Assembly (NCBI GenBank): GCA_045130235.1
Contig: JBGUPJ010000025.1
Location: 48,403-112,402, forward strand
Reading direction: 5' to 3'
Length of the DNA stretch: 64,000 nt
Origin: UBA1756 sp045130235
Lineage (GTDB): Bacteria; Bacteroidota; Bacteroidia; Bacteroidales; WCHB1-69
Below are positions 16,560 through 25,600 of this stretch, one piece after another. Every line of letters begins with the position of its first letter. The first letter of the stretch is position 1. Under the pieces are notes generated by a model, which was not told where the DNA came from, made no database searches, and was given only the letters and a program-made list of their open reading frames with translations. The position numbers and the translations under genes were made by a program.

Positions 16560-17566
16560 ACAAACACTGGCAGGTGGTCGGCATAGCCGCCGATGTACCG
16601 TGGACCGGAATAGGTGCGGTACACGCGGTAGCCGCCGTACTTGTCGTCGGGTTCCACCATGAAGTCAGCCATGAAGATGTGCGCTTGTTGTCCGATGATA
16701 TACGTGCCGCTGTCATCCAGCAGGGCAGGGGAGACGATGATCTGGTCGAGGCAGCCCCAGAAGTCCTCGTGCTTGTGCGAGCCGATGTTGGGTAGGTCGA
16801 GGAAATGGAACATGAGGTCGAACAGGGTGTGCTGGCTGTGGTCGTCCTTCTCCCAATTGCCGGCGCACAGCACCTCGGTGATGCTCTCGTCGGTGGGATA
16901 GTCGTTGAAGTCGCCGGTAATCAGGATGTTGGCGGTGGGTTCGCGGGCCAGTATCGAGTCGGCGAGCGTGCGCACCACCCGCGCATAGTGATTCCGCTTA
17001 GGTATGGTGGGAGCGTAGCCGCCGTAGCGCGAGGTCCAGTGGTTGACTACAATATGGATGGAGTCGCCGTTGGGCAGCCGGGCCACCACATACAGCAGGT
17101 CGCGGTTGCGGCAGGCCGTGTCGAAGGGAAACACCACCGGCACGGCGCGTTCCCGCAGGATGGCGATGCGGTCGGCGCGGTAGAGGAGCGCCACATCCAC
17201 CCCGCGCGCGTCGGGCGAGTCGTGGTGCACGTAGCGGTAGCCGTAACCCTTCAGCGGTGAGTCGTAGCACAGCTTTTTCAGCACCGCCGCGCACTCCACC
17301 TCCGCCAGCCCCATGATGTCGGGCGGCTCCCATCCGTTCAGGGCCAGCAGCACCTTCCCGATGTTGTTGATTTTGCGGGTGTATTTGCCGTAAGTCCAGT
17401 GGTACAGCCCCGTCGGCGTGAACGCATCATCGTTTTTCAGCGAGTCGTCGCTGGGGTGGAACAGGTTTTCCACGTTGTAAAAACCGATGACAATAGGGCT
17501 AACTTCCTGCGCAGTCAGCGCGAAGCTACATATTGTTAATATAGTGCAAATGAGTGTTGTTTTCAT
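16538..17566 (-). CDS. Exported endonuclease/exonuclease/phosphatase (EEP) family protein
   Basis: The 342-residue protein has a signal peptide (TTLICTILTICSFALTAQ). EEP-fold motifs follow in order: GFYNVENLF (Asn), DIMGLAEVE (metal-binding Glu), VNHWTSRYGG (His), LITGDFNDYP (catalytic Asp/Asn) and a final GGYADHLPVFVKL (Asp-His). All the usual catalytic positions are present, so it is probably active against a phosphoester. Substrate choice (DNA/RNA versus phospholipid or sugar phosphate) cannot be decided. Such secreted EEP proteins are common in Bacteroidota. The C-terminal coding end lies inside a TTTTCAG repeat tract. Confidence 0.85.
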   Translation of the reverse strand: MKTTLICTILTICSFALTAQEVSPIVIGFYNVENLFHPSDDSLKNDDAFTPTGLYHWTYGKYTRKINNIGKVLLALNGWEPPDIMGLAEVECAAVLKKLCYDSPLKGYGYRYVHHDSPDARGVDVALLYRADRIAILRERAVPVVFPFDTACRNRDLLYVVARLPNGDSIHIVVNHWTSRYGGYAPTIPKRNHYARVVRTLADSILAREPTANILITGDFNDYPTDESITEVLCAGNWEKDDHSQHTLFDLMFHFLDLPNIGSHKHEDFWGCLDQIIVSPALLDDSGTYIIGQQAHIFMADFMVEPDDKYGGYRVYRTYSGPRYIGGYADHLPVFVKLKTEN

Positions 17567-17598
17567 CTTGCCTCCTCGTTTAGTTCAAATTGAGGCTG

Positions 17599-17606
17599 CA
17601 AAGATA
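17599..17606 (-). promoter_or_regulatory. -7 box for the EEP-family gene
   Basis: TATCTTTG on the minus strand, 32 bp upstream of the start at 17566. Confidence 0.6.
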
Positions 17607-17657
17607 CAACTTTATTTTCAAATATTTACAATCAATTAAAAATAATTTAATAAAATT

Positions 17658-18455
17658 TTAATCCCAGTCTTCTGAAACGGGGAATCGCGTTCTCCATGCG
17701 TTGAGGCGGGTGTGCGAGAGGGTGGTTTGAAGCAGTTGCGGGGTGCCGGGCTGAGCGGCAGCTTGTACGGCACCGTTGGGTGCAATTACCTGTGTATCAC
17801 CTTGGTACTCCCGTCTCTGCGGATCGGTGCCCACGCAGTTGCAGCCCAGCACGTAGCATTGGTTTTCGATGGCGCGGGCTCGCAGTAGGGTGCTCCAGAT
17901 ATCGGCGCGGGCGGCGGGCCAGTTGGCCACATACAGCAGGATGTCGTAGCGGAACTGTCCGTTAGTGACGGCGTTGCGGCTCCACACCGGGAAGCGCAGG
18001 TCGTAGCAGATTTGCGGACAGATGCGCCATCCCTGATACTCGAAGATGGTAAGCGTGTCGCCTTTCTGGAACAGCTCTGGTTCAGGACTGGTGGGGAAGA
18101 GGTGTCGTTTGTCGTAGGTGAATTCAGCCCCGTCGGGAGAGATGAAAAAGAGCCGGTTGTACCAGCCGGTGGGTTCGTGTACGGCCACGGTTCCGGTGAC
18201 GGCTGCTTGGCGGGTGGCGGCCAGCTCGCGCATCCATGCCACGATGGTGGAGGCGTTGTCCGACAGCTGGTTGTCCACGATGAAGCCGGTGGCGAAGTTC
18301 TCGGGCAGCACGATGAGCTCTTCGGGGGCGGCATCGCGCAGCATCTCGCTGATGGTGTCGAGATTGTGCCGCACGTTGTGCCACTGTATGGGGTTCTGCA
18401 CGAGGGTGACGCGAAGGGTGTCGGGCTGGTTGTGACTGGAGGGAGTGCTGTTCAT
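17658..18455 (-). CDS. Carbon-nitrogen hydrolase, omega-amidase (YafV/Nit2-like)
   Basis: The 265-residue cytoplasmic enzyme has the complete nitrilase triad: E52 (LPENFATGF), K116 (YDKRHLFP) and C150 (CPQICYDLRFPVW). The sequence around these, with NWPAARADIWSTLLRARAIENQCYVLG, matches the omega-amidase group. That group hydrolyses alpha-ketoglutaramate and alpha-ketosuccinamate, so a role in repair or glutamine-transaminase salvage is inferred. It is a single gene with its own -7 box at 18476-18483. Confidence 0.88.
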   Translation of the reverse strand: MNSTPSSHNQPDTLRVTLVQNPIQWHNVRHNLDTISEMLRDAAPEELIVLPENFATGFIVDNQLSDNASTIVAWMRELAATRQAAVTGTVAVHEPTGWYNRLFFISPDGAEFTYDKRHLFPTSPEPELFQKGDTLTIFEYQGWRICPQICYDLRFPVWSRNAVTNGQFRYDILLYVANWPAARADIWSTLLRARAIENQCYVLGCNCVGTDPQRREYQGDTQVIAPNGAVQAAAQPGTPQLLQTTLSHTRLNAWRTRFPVSEDWD

Positions 18456-18475
18456 GTCAGGCGGTTTTTCGGCAG

Positions 18476-18483
18476 CAAAGTTA
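18476..18483 (-). promoter_or_regulatory. -7 box for the omega-amidase gene
   Basis: TAACTTTG on the minus strand, 20 bp from the start codon. Confidence 0.6.
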
Positions 18484-18616
18484 CAACATTTTTCCGTTGG
18501 AAAGACGGCGGATGAGAAGGAAAAGGTTTTGAATTTATTATAATAAACTAATTTTCAATTGATTATTAATTTTGAAAAAAATAATTCGGAAGAGGGGTTT
18601 GCATTGAAAAAAGTCG

Positions 18617-18624
18617 TATTTTTG
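18617..18624 (+). promoter_or_regulatory. -7 box for tRNA-Ser
   Basis: TATTTTTG followed by CAGCC, about 32 bp upstream of the tRNA 5' end. Confidence 0.6.
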
Positions 18625-18655
18625 CAGCCTCATTACAGCATTAAGCGCGAGACCC

Positions 18656-18742
18656 GGAGAGGTGGGTGAGTGGCTTAAACCACCAGTTTGCTAAACTGAC
18701 GTAGGAGTAATCCTACCGCGAGTTCGAATCTCGCCCTCTCCG
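18656..18742 (+). tRNA. tRNA-Ser (GCT)
   Basis: An 87-nt class II tRNA with a perfect 7-bp acceptor stem GGAGAGG / CCTCTCC and discriminator G. The anticodon loop is TTGCTAA (GCT), the long variable arm GTAGGA GTAA TCCTAC, and the T-loop TTCGAAT. It lies immediately upstream of the restriction-modification block. Confidence 0.95.
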
Positions 18743-18750
18743 CAAACAAA

Positions 18751-18775
18751 AAGGCGACACGAAAAGTGTCGCCTT
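18751..18775 (+). terminator. Hairpin after tRNA-Ser
   Basis: A 10-bp perfect stem AAGGCGACAC / GTGTCGCCTT with loop GAAAA, 8 nt after the tRNA. It lacks a long T-run, so it may act as a processing or terminator hairpin together with the next one. Confidence 0.6.
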
Positions 18776-18795
18776 AATTGTTTGCAGGAAGCCGT

Positions 18796-18935
18796 CGTCC
18801 GCTTGCGGACGTAAGGCTGACGGCGAACAATTAGGAGGCCTTGCTGAGCAAAGGCCTTTTGTTTGCAAGGACGCCCGCGGCAGCGCAAGGGATATGCAAT
18901 CCCTCCAGAAGCCGCTTGCGGACGAAAGGATGAAG
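18796..18935. repeat. Hairpin region with a duplicated CCGCTTGCGGACG element between tRNA-Ser and hsdM
   Basis: The element CCGCTTGCGGACG(T)AAGG appears twice, near 18799 and 18911. Each copy contains its own small palindrome. Between them is a second terminator-like hairpin (about 18836-18857, GGCCTTGC / GCAAAGGCC, followed by TTTTG). I see no coding sequence between 18743 and 19126. The rest, up to the hsdM promoter, shows no other structure I can name. Confidence 0.5.
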
Positions 18936-19091
18936 GGGGGCGTGAATTATGTCAAAATGGCGTTAGGTGCAATATGCAATCGTATAAAGATTGACTTTTC
19001 ATAAATTGGAGTTCTTCGCCGTGGTGCCGCAGAAGTGAGGGGAAATGTCGCAAAAAGCAAAAAGAACTGTCATTTTTACGCAAAAAAGTGC

Positions 19092-19099
19092 TATTTTTG
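19092..19099 (+). promoter_or_regulatory. -7 box for the hsdM operon
   Basis: TATTTTTG followed by CACC, 27 bp before the ATG at 19127. Confidence 0.6.
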
Positions 19100-19126
19100 C
19101 ACCATATTTTGCATTAAACCGACAGT

Positions 19127-20629
19127 ATGATAACTGGTAAAATCAAATCCCAAATCGATGCCATCTGGATGACGTTCTGGACCGGCGGGATTTCCAACTC
19201 CATTGATGTGCTTGAGCAGATGACCTACCTCTTCTTTATGAAGATGCTGGATGATGCTCAGCTGAACAAGGAAGCCACCGCGCAAGCGATGGGCATGACT
19301 GATTTCGAGGACCCGAATGCGGTGTTCAAAAAGGGCAACTGGCACAATCCCGACACCAACAGGGAGGTGCCGTACCACAACCTCCGCTGGAACGTGTTCC
19401 GGCAGTTCACGCCCGAGCAGATGTTCGACACGGTGCGTTTCGATGTGTTCACCTTTATTAAGAATATCAGTGATGAGAAGACTTCGGCCTATAGCCGCTT
19501 TATGAACGATGCCGTGTTCCTCATACAGCAACCTCGCACGCTGGTGAAGGTGGTGGAGGGCATTCAGGAGTTGGACATGAACGACCGTGACACCATGGGC
19601 GATGTGTATGAGTATGTGTTGGGCAAAATGGCCGCGGCAGGCACCAACGGGCAGTTCCGCACCCCGCGCCACATTATCCGCATGATGGTGGAGCTGATGC
19701 AGCCCAAGCTGGACGACCGCATCTGCGACCCCGCTATGGGAACGGCGGGATTTCTGGTGGAAAGTGCCAAATATATGCGCCGGCACCATGCCCAAGAACT
19801 GCTGAAGAAGCAGCACCAGACGCATTTCCGTACGAAAATGTTCAGCGGGTTCGATACCGACCCCAAGATGCTGCGCATTGGCTCGATGAACCTGATGCTC
19901 AATGGGGTGGACAACCCGAGTGTGATTGCACAGGACAGCCTCTCGAACCTGAACACTGCTGAAAGTACCTACACCCTTTGTTTGGCAAATCCGCCTTTCT
20001 CGGGCAGCCTTGATTATGATGTGGTGAACTCGTCGCTGCTGGCAATGGCTCGCACCAAGAAGACAGAGCTGCTGTTCGTCAGTCTTTTCATCCGCATGTT
20101 GGAGTTGGGCGGCCGTTGCGCCTCTATTGTGCCTGACGGCGTTTTGTTTGGCAACAGTACGGGCCACAAGTCCATACGCAAGGAGCTGGTTGACAAGCAG
20201 CGCTTGCAGGCGGTGATTTCGATGCCCAGCGGGGTGTTCAAACCGTATGCAGGTGTCTCCACCGCCATCCTTATCTTCACCAAAACCAATGCCGGCGGCA
20301 CCGACAAGGTGTGGTTTTACGACATGAAGGCCGACGGCTTTTCATTGGATGACAAGCGCAATCCTATTGCTGACAACGACATTCCCGATGTGATTGCCCG
20401 TTTCCACAACCTCGCCGCAGAGGAAAGCCGCACCCGCAAAGAGCAGAGTTTCCTGGTGCCTGTGGATGAAATCAGAAACAACGGCTACGACCTCAGTATC
20501 AATAAGTACAAGGAGGTAGAGAAGGTGAAGGTGGAGTATGAAAATCCCGAGGTGGTGCTGGGAAGGATTGAGGCGTTGCAAACCGATATCAATGCCGCTT
20601 TCAAAGAGTTCAGAGAGAAATATATGTAA
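19127..20629 (+). CDS. hsdM: Type I restriction-modification DNA methyltransferase subunit
   Basis: HsdM methylates adenine N6 within the bipartite target set by HsdS. The 500-residue protein begins with the HsdM N-terminal helical domain (IDAIWMTFWTGGISNSIDVLEQMTYLFFMKMLDD). The SAM-binding motif I is CDPAMGTAGFLVESA (about residues 201-215). The catalytic motif IV is LANPPFSGSLD (NPPF, about 287-290). Length is normal for HsdM. It is the first gene of a tight operon with a nuclease, hsdS and a large NTPase; the next ORF starts 3 nt after its stop. Composition is GC-richer than the two genes that follow. Confidence 0.97.
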   Translation: MITGKIKSQIDAIWMTFWTGGISNSIDVLEQMTYLFFMKMLDDAQLNKEATAQAMGMTDFEDPNAVFKKGNWHNPDTNREVPYHNLRWNVFRQFTPEQMFDTVRFDVFTFIKNISDEKTSAYSRFMNDAVFLIQQPRTLVKVVEGIQELDMNDRDTMGDVYEYVLGKMAAAGTNGQFRTPRHIIRMMVELMQPKLDDRICDPAMGTAGFLVESAKYMRRHHAQELLKKQHQTHFRTKMFSGFDTDPKMLRIGSMNLMLNGVDNPSVIAQDSLSNLNTAESTYTLCLANPPFSGSLDYDVVNSSLLAMARTKKTELLFVSLFIRMLELGGRCASIVPDGVLFGNSTGHKSIRKELVDKQRLQAVISMPSGVFKPYAGVSTAILIFTKTNAGGTDKVWFYDMKADGFSLDDKRNPIADNDIPDVIARFHNLAAEESRTRKEQSFLVPVDEIRNNGYDLSINKYKEVEKVKVEYENPEVVLGRIEALQTDINAAFKEFREKYM

Positions 20630-20631
20630 AA

Positions 20632-21540
20632 ATGGCAAACAAAGGCGCAGCATTAGAACAACTGGTTGCTTTAATTCAAGAAACATTGAAGGATAGGCAG
20701 GATGCGTCGATTCAAACCAATGTGATGTTGGCTGATAGTACGGGAATGAATCGAGAAATTGATGTGTTGGTTCATACCAAGATACAGGAATTTCCTATAC
20801 TAATTGCTTTTGAATGTAAGAATTATGCAAAGAAAGCGGTTGATGTTCAAGTTGTGGATGCATTTATAGGAAAGTGTAAGTATCTTCCACAAATTCATCA
20901 AAAAGTAATTGTTTCTACTTCAGGTTTTACGGCTAATGCAACTGCCAGGGCAGAACAGGAAGGAATTAAATTGTGTCCAATAGAGGAAATTCCTTTGTAT
21001 AATATTTTAAGTGAATACCTTGTTTTTAGACCCATTCCAAATTTCCAAGTAGGTGAAACATTTAGCTTGACATTTGATTCTAATAATTTGCCTTATGATA
21101 CTGATATTTTGAATGATGGTAGTTACTTGATAATTGAAAATGCCGAATTTGATTTGAAACGCGAAGTATACAAGGAAATAGTGAGTTTGGAATCACAAAT
21201 GGAACTGGCCAAAAAATACATGGAGAATGAACGCAATCCATTTGTTGAAAATGTCACATTGCATTTTGATTCAGGTGTTTACATAAAATGCAAAAATGAA
21301 TGTAAATATAATGTGAGCGAAATCAAAGTACCCGTTCTCATTGATTTTGTTTTTGATAATGGAAAGATTGTCAAACAGCAAAAACTCGTACAGGGTGGAA
21401 ATGTGTATATAACAGAGAATGAATTTAGGAAAATAGATAGTACTTTTAGCACTCTGGTCATTGAGGGTAATGGGAAAACAAAAGTACTATTTAAACATGG
21501 TGATGAATTTATTGAACCGTCCATAAGAATAGAGTCATGA
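20632..21540 (+). CDS. Mrr-like PD-(D/E)xK restriction endonuclease-type protein
   Basis: The 302-residue protein has an N-terminal nuclease core of the Mrr/restriction-endonuclease type. A helix (GAALEQLVALIQETL) is followed by REIDVLV (D44) and ILIAFECKNYAKKAVD (E61, K63), a canonical D..ExK active site. Next comes VVDAFIGKCKYLP and a Rossmann-like VIVSTSGFTANATARAEQEGIKL. Residues ~130-302 are an unrecognised beta-rich domain. It sits between hsdM and hsdS and overlaps hsdS by ATGA, so it is co-translated with the methylase and specificity subunits. This is not a standard type I subunit. It is much more AT-rich than hsdM. Role as an accessory nuclease is inferred. Confidence 0.75.
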   Translation: MANKGAALEQLVALIQETLKDRQDASIQTNVMLADSTGMNREIDVLVHTKIQEFPILIAFECKNYAKKAVDVQVVDAFIGKCKYLPQIHQKVIVSTSGFTANATARAEQEGIKLCPIEEIPLYNILSEYLVFRPIPNFQVGETFSLTFDSNNLPYDTDILNDGSYLIIENAEFDLKREVYKEIVSLESQMELAKKYMENERNPFVENVTLHFDSGVYIKCKNECKYNVSEIKVPVLIDFVFDNGKIVKQQKLVQGGNVYITENEFRKIDSTFSTLVIEGNGKTKVLFKHGDEFIEPSIRIES

Positions 21541-22634
21541 AAGAAAACTGGACATATAAGAAATTTAGTGAGGTGTTTAACCTACAAATGGGGAAAACAC
21601 CAAGCCGAGATAATTTGGCATATTGGGGCGGTGATAATGTTTGGGTTTCCATTGCAGATTTAAAGGATAAATATATTGAATCATCAAAGGAGCATATTAC
21701 AGACATTGCTGTTTCTGAAAGTGGAATTAATAAAGTGCCACAAGACACTGCTATTATGAGCTTCAAACTGACTATTGGCAGATCTGCCATTACAAAATGT
21801 GATTTGTTCACAAATGAAGCCATAATGTCTTTTGAGCCAAAAGAGAAAAACATTTTAGCAGCTGATTATATCTATTATTATCTAAAAGGTTGTAAGTGGA
21901 CTGGGGCAAACAAAGCAGTCATGGGACAAACTCTAAACAAAAAGACCATATCCGAGAATATGTTTGCATACCCGTCTTTAGAAACCCAATCCCGCATCGT
22001 CTCCGAACTCGACCTCCTCCAATCCATCCTCGACAAGCAGCAAGCCCAACTCAAAGAACTGGACACCCTTGCACAATCCATTTTTTACGATATGTTCGGC
22101 GACCCGGTGGAGAATGAAAAGGGGTGGGAGGTGAAGAAATTAGGTGATGTATGCGAATTAAAAGCAGGTAAAAGTATTAAAGCGTCAGAACTGTCAAATT
22201 TACCAGCAGAAGGACTGTTTCCTTGCTATGGAGGAAATGGTATTAGAGGCTTTATTGCTAAAAAGTCTCATAATAAAACATATCCTATTATTGGAAGGCA
22301 AGGTGCTTTATGCGGAAATGTTAATATGGCACAAGCACCATTTTATGCCACAGAACATGCAGTGGTTGTTACTCCATCTATAGCATTAGATGTTGAATGG
22401 CTTTATTTTCAACTTAAGGCAATGAGATTAAATCAATATGCACATGGGGTTGCACAACCTGGATTATCGGTGCAAGATTTAACTCCACTATACATGATTG
22501 TTCCCACTATTAACCTTCAGCAATCCTTCGCCGCAAAGATTGAATCCATAGAAAAGCAGAAAGACGCCATCAGCCAATCCATAGCGGAAACGCAGAAGTT
22601 GTTTGATTATACGATGGACAAGTATTTTGGATAA
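21537..22634 (+). CDS. hsdS: Type I restriction specificity subunit
   Basis: The 365-residue HsdS has two target-recognition domains: TRD1 at residues ~5-140 (beginning WTYKKFSEVFNLQMGKTPSRDN) and TRD2 at ~195-325 (GWEVKKLGDVCELKAGKSI). They are separated by the central conserved coiled-coil (SELDLLQSILDKQQAQLKEL, ~156-175) and closed by a distal one (AAKIESIEKQKDAISQSIAE). HsdS sets the DNA target for both methylation and cleavage. The two TRD segments are AT-rich while the coiled-coil codons are GC-richer, giving a visible mosaic. It overlaps the upstream nuclease gene by 4 nt. Confidence 0.93.
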   Translation: MKENWTYKKFSEVFNLQMGKTPSRDNLAYWGGDNVWVSIADLKDKYIESSKEHITDIAVSESGINKVPQDTAIMSFKLTIGRSAITKCDLFTNEAIMSFEPKEKNILAADYIYYYLKGCKWTGANKAVMGQTLNKKTISENMFAYPSLETQSRIVSELDLLQSILDKQQAQLKELDTLAQSIFYDMFGDPVENEKGWEVKKLGDVCELKAGKSIKASELSNLPAEGLFPCYGGNGIRGFIAKKSHNKTYPIIGRQGALCGNVNMAQAPFYATEHAVVVTPSIALDVEWLYFQLKAMRLNQYAHGVAQPGLSVQDLTPLYMIVPTINLQQSFAAKIESIEKQKDAISQSIAETQKLFDYTMDKYFG

Positions 22635-22648
22635 AAAAGAATAGTTAT

Positions 22649-25600
22649 ATGAAATGTTTTGTAGAAAAAATAAAAAATCTTTTTGGGAGGAGAAAAACAG
22701 ATTCCGATGAGTCTGAATTGCGTTTTCACCCGCTAACACCTATTGATAATATTGAAGATCATAAAATCTATCAAGACGCCTTGGAATTTTCTTTGCAGCA
22801 AGATGCTGTGAAAAACATTGCGGTTACAGGACCTTATGGCTCTGGCAAAAGCAGTGTCATTCAAAGTTTCTTTAAGAATTCCCCAAATAAATACAAAGTT
22901 ATCACGTTATCGTTAGCTTCATTCCGCGACTGCGAGGAGGAATTGGGACAATCCGAGCAACAGGAACAATCACAACGTGTTAAAAAACAAACAGATAAAG
23001 AGCAAACAAATCCAGAGAATAGAAATAATGGTTTTGCTGTTGACTCAAAATTACAACGGTTAATTGAAATAAGTCTCCTTCAGCAACTTTTTTATCACGA
23101 AAAAGATTGCAAGTTGCCTGATTCACAGTTTAAAAAAATCAAAAAACAATCAAGATGTAAATTGTTGACAGTAACAGCGTTAGGACTTATCTTCATTTTG
23201 TCGCTTTTATATCTTCTGTTTCCAGATTTTCTCAAATCACTTATTGCCTATGACACAACTCATTGGGGGCAAAATTGGTGTTGGGCACCTTACGTTGCTC
23301 CCATTTGTCTGTTAGGAGTGTCTTTTTTTGTTTTGTATAAATTATCTCGGGTACTCATCAACATATCGGTCAAAAAGCTCAATTTGAAAACTGCTGAAAT
23401 TGAGATAGACCAAAAGATTGACAAATCCATATTGAACAGCCATATCGATGAAATCATATATTTCTTTGAAGCAACTGATAATAATGTAGTTGTAATTGAA
23501 GATTTAGATAGATTTGAACACTCCGAAATTTTTGTCAAACTCAGGGAAATCAATCGTTTGATTAATAATTGCGATAAAATTGATCGTAAAATAACCTTTA
23601 TATATGCTTTAAAAGATGAGGTCTTTGCAGATAAAGACAGAACCAAATTTTTTGATTTTATTCTTCCCATTGTTCCCATCATCAATTATTCAAACTCTGG
23701 CGAGAAATTGCGGGCTTGTCTTCAAACCGAAATAGCGAAGGGATATATTTCAGAAGATTGTATTGACAACATCTCACTTTTTGTGAATGATATGCGATTG
23801 CTGTACAACATTGTTAATGAATACTACATATATTCAGATAAAGTAAACACTAGCAATTCATTGGATCATAATAGGTTGTTGTCCATCATTGCCTATAAGA
23901 ATTTGTATCCAAAGGATTTTTCTGATTTGGCGGAAAACAAAGGTGTATTATTTAATGCCATAAATAAAAAAGGCGATCTTTTGATGTCACAGATTTTAAG
24001 CTATAATCAAAAGATTGAAAAATTGAAAGAAAGAATTTCAGAAGCGACCAAGCAGAGTCTCAAAGATATTAAAGAGTTGCGATTATTATATTTGAGCAAG
24101 ATTATAGAAAAATTGAATGGAAATTTTAAATCTTTTGTTTATGATAATGCTGATGTTTCCATGTCAAAATGTGCTGAAAATGATGATATTTTCCAACAAG
24201 TTATAGATAATAGGATATTGTATAAGAATTTTAATAGGCCGTATAACACCCTTACTGTAGATTTTAAAACCATAGAAAAGGAAGTTGATCCCAATGCTTC
24301 GTACGAACAAAGATCACAGGCCATTCAAGATAAAAATTCCATTGCAACTTTAGAAACACAAATTAGAGAACTTGAAGATGAGCGAGATTCCTTATATAAA
24401 AAAACATTGAGTGAACTTTGGCCTGAACATACATCGGACATGAAAGAACAATCAAACCGAGAGGTAATTATTGATATCTTCATTCGTAGTGGTTACATTA
24501 ACGAAAATTATAACGATTACATCTCTATCTTCCACGAGGGAAGTCTTTCACGGTCCGACAATCAATTTATCATCAATGTGAAAAGAGGTGTTCAATCCGA
24601 CATGGATTATTCCTTGAATCACGTGGAAAATGTATTCAGGAAAATCAGTTTTTATAGTTTTGAATACCCTTGTACTTTGAATGTCAGTCTGGCGAATCAC
24701 CTATTCGAAAAGTATCCTGATTCAAAACAAGCCGAATGTTTTATAATGCAACTTGCCAATGAATCCCAACCATCTTTGGAATTTCTCGAAAAATACATTT
24801 TTGTCTGTACAAGTCCGCAGACTCTCTTTTCTAAACTTTGTGCAAGATGGAAAAATATTTGGCGGTTTGTTAGTTTACATGAGACAAAGGAAGACATAAA
24901 AGAGCAATACTATCATTCCATTCTTAAATATGCTGAATTGCAAGATGTTGTAATCGTTTTTGAGCAAAATGAAGCCATAATTGCCAACGACCCTTCTTTC
25001 CTCAAAAAGAATATAGACCATACTCGAATCCTGGAAATCGTTAAGGGGTTAAACATCAAGTTCTTTTCGCTTAATCCGAATTATTCTGACGAGGTTTTTG
25101 AATTTGTGAGAAAAAATCGCCATTATGTGTTAACACATGAGAATCTAAAGGTTTTAATTCGCAAAGAACATTGGGATGCAGATGCTTTCATTCACAAAAA
25201 CTACTCTTATCTCAACCAATTGGAAGATAAATCCATCCTTGAATACGTGAATGAAAATCTTGCGGACTATATCCGAAATGTTTGGCTAAAATTGGATAGC
25301 AAGAGCGAGGAGGAAAAATACCTTATTCAATTAATCAATTCAAAGAAAATTGATTTAACTCTCAAAGAACAAGTTGTTGAAAGAGTTGAAGTTTTAATTG
25401 ACAACATTGAAGACATAGAAGATTCCAACGATTGGGAAATAGTATTTTTGTATATGAAAGTGAGACCCTCTTGGAAAAATGTAAGAGCATATTCAATAGC
25501 CAAAGGTGGGATAACTGGTGCCGTTTTATCGTGTGTAGAAAATGTGTCTTTTGTGAACCAACTTGTAGAAAACAAATTTCCACAAGAAGAGGGTTATAAG

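Noticed and set aside
19091..20167. A 358-codon open frame opposite hsdM
   Set aside because: Shadow of hsdM codon usage; no domain, and hsdM motifs are intact on the other strand.
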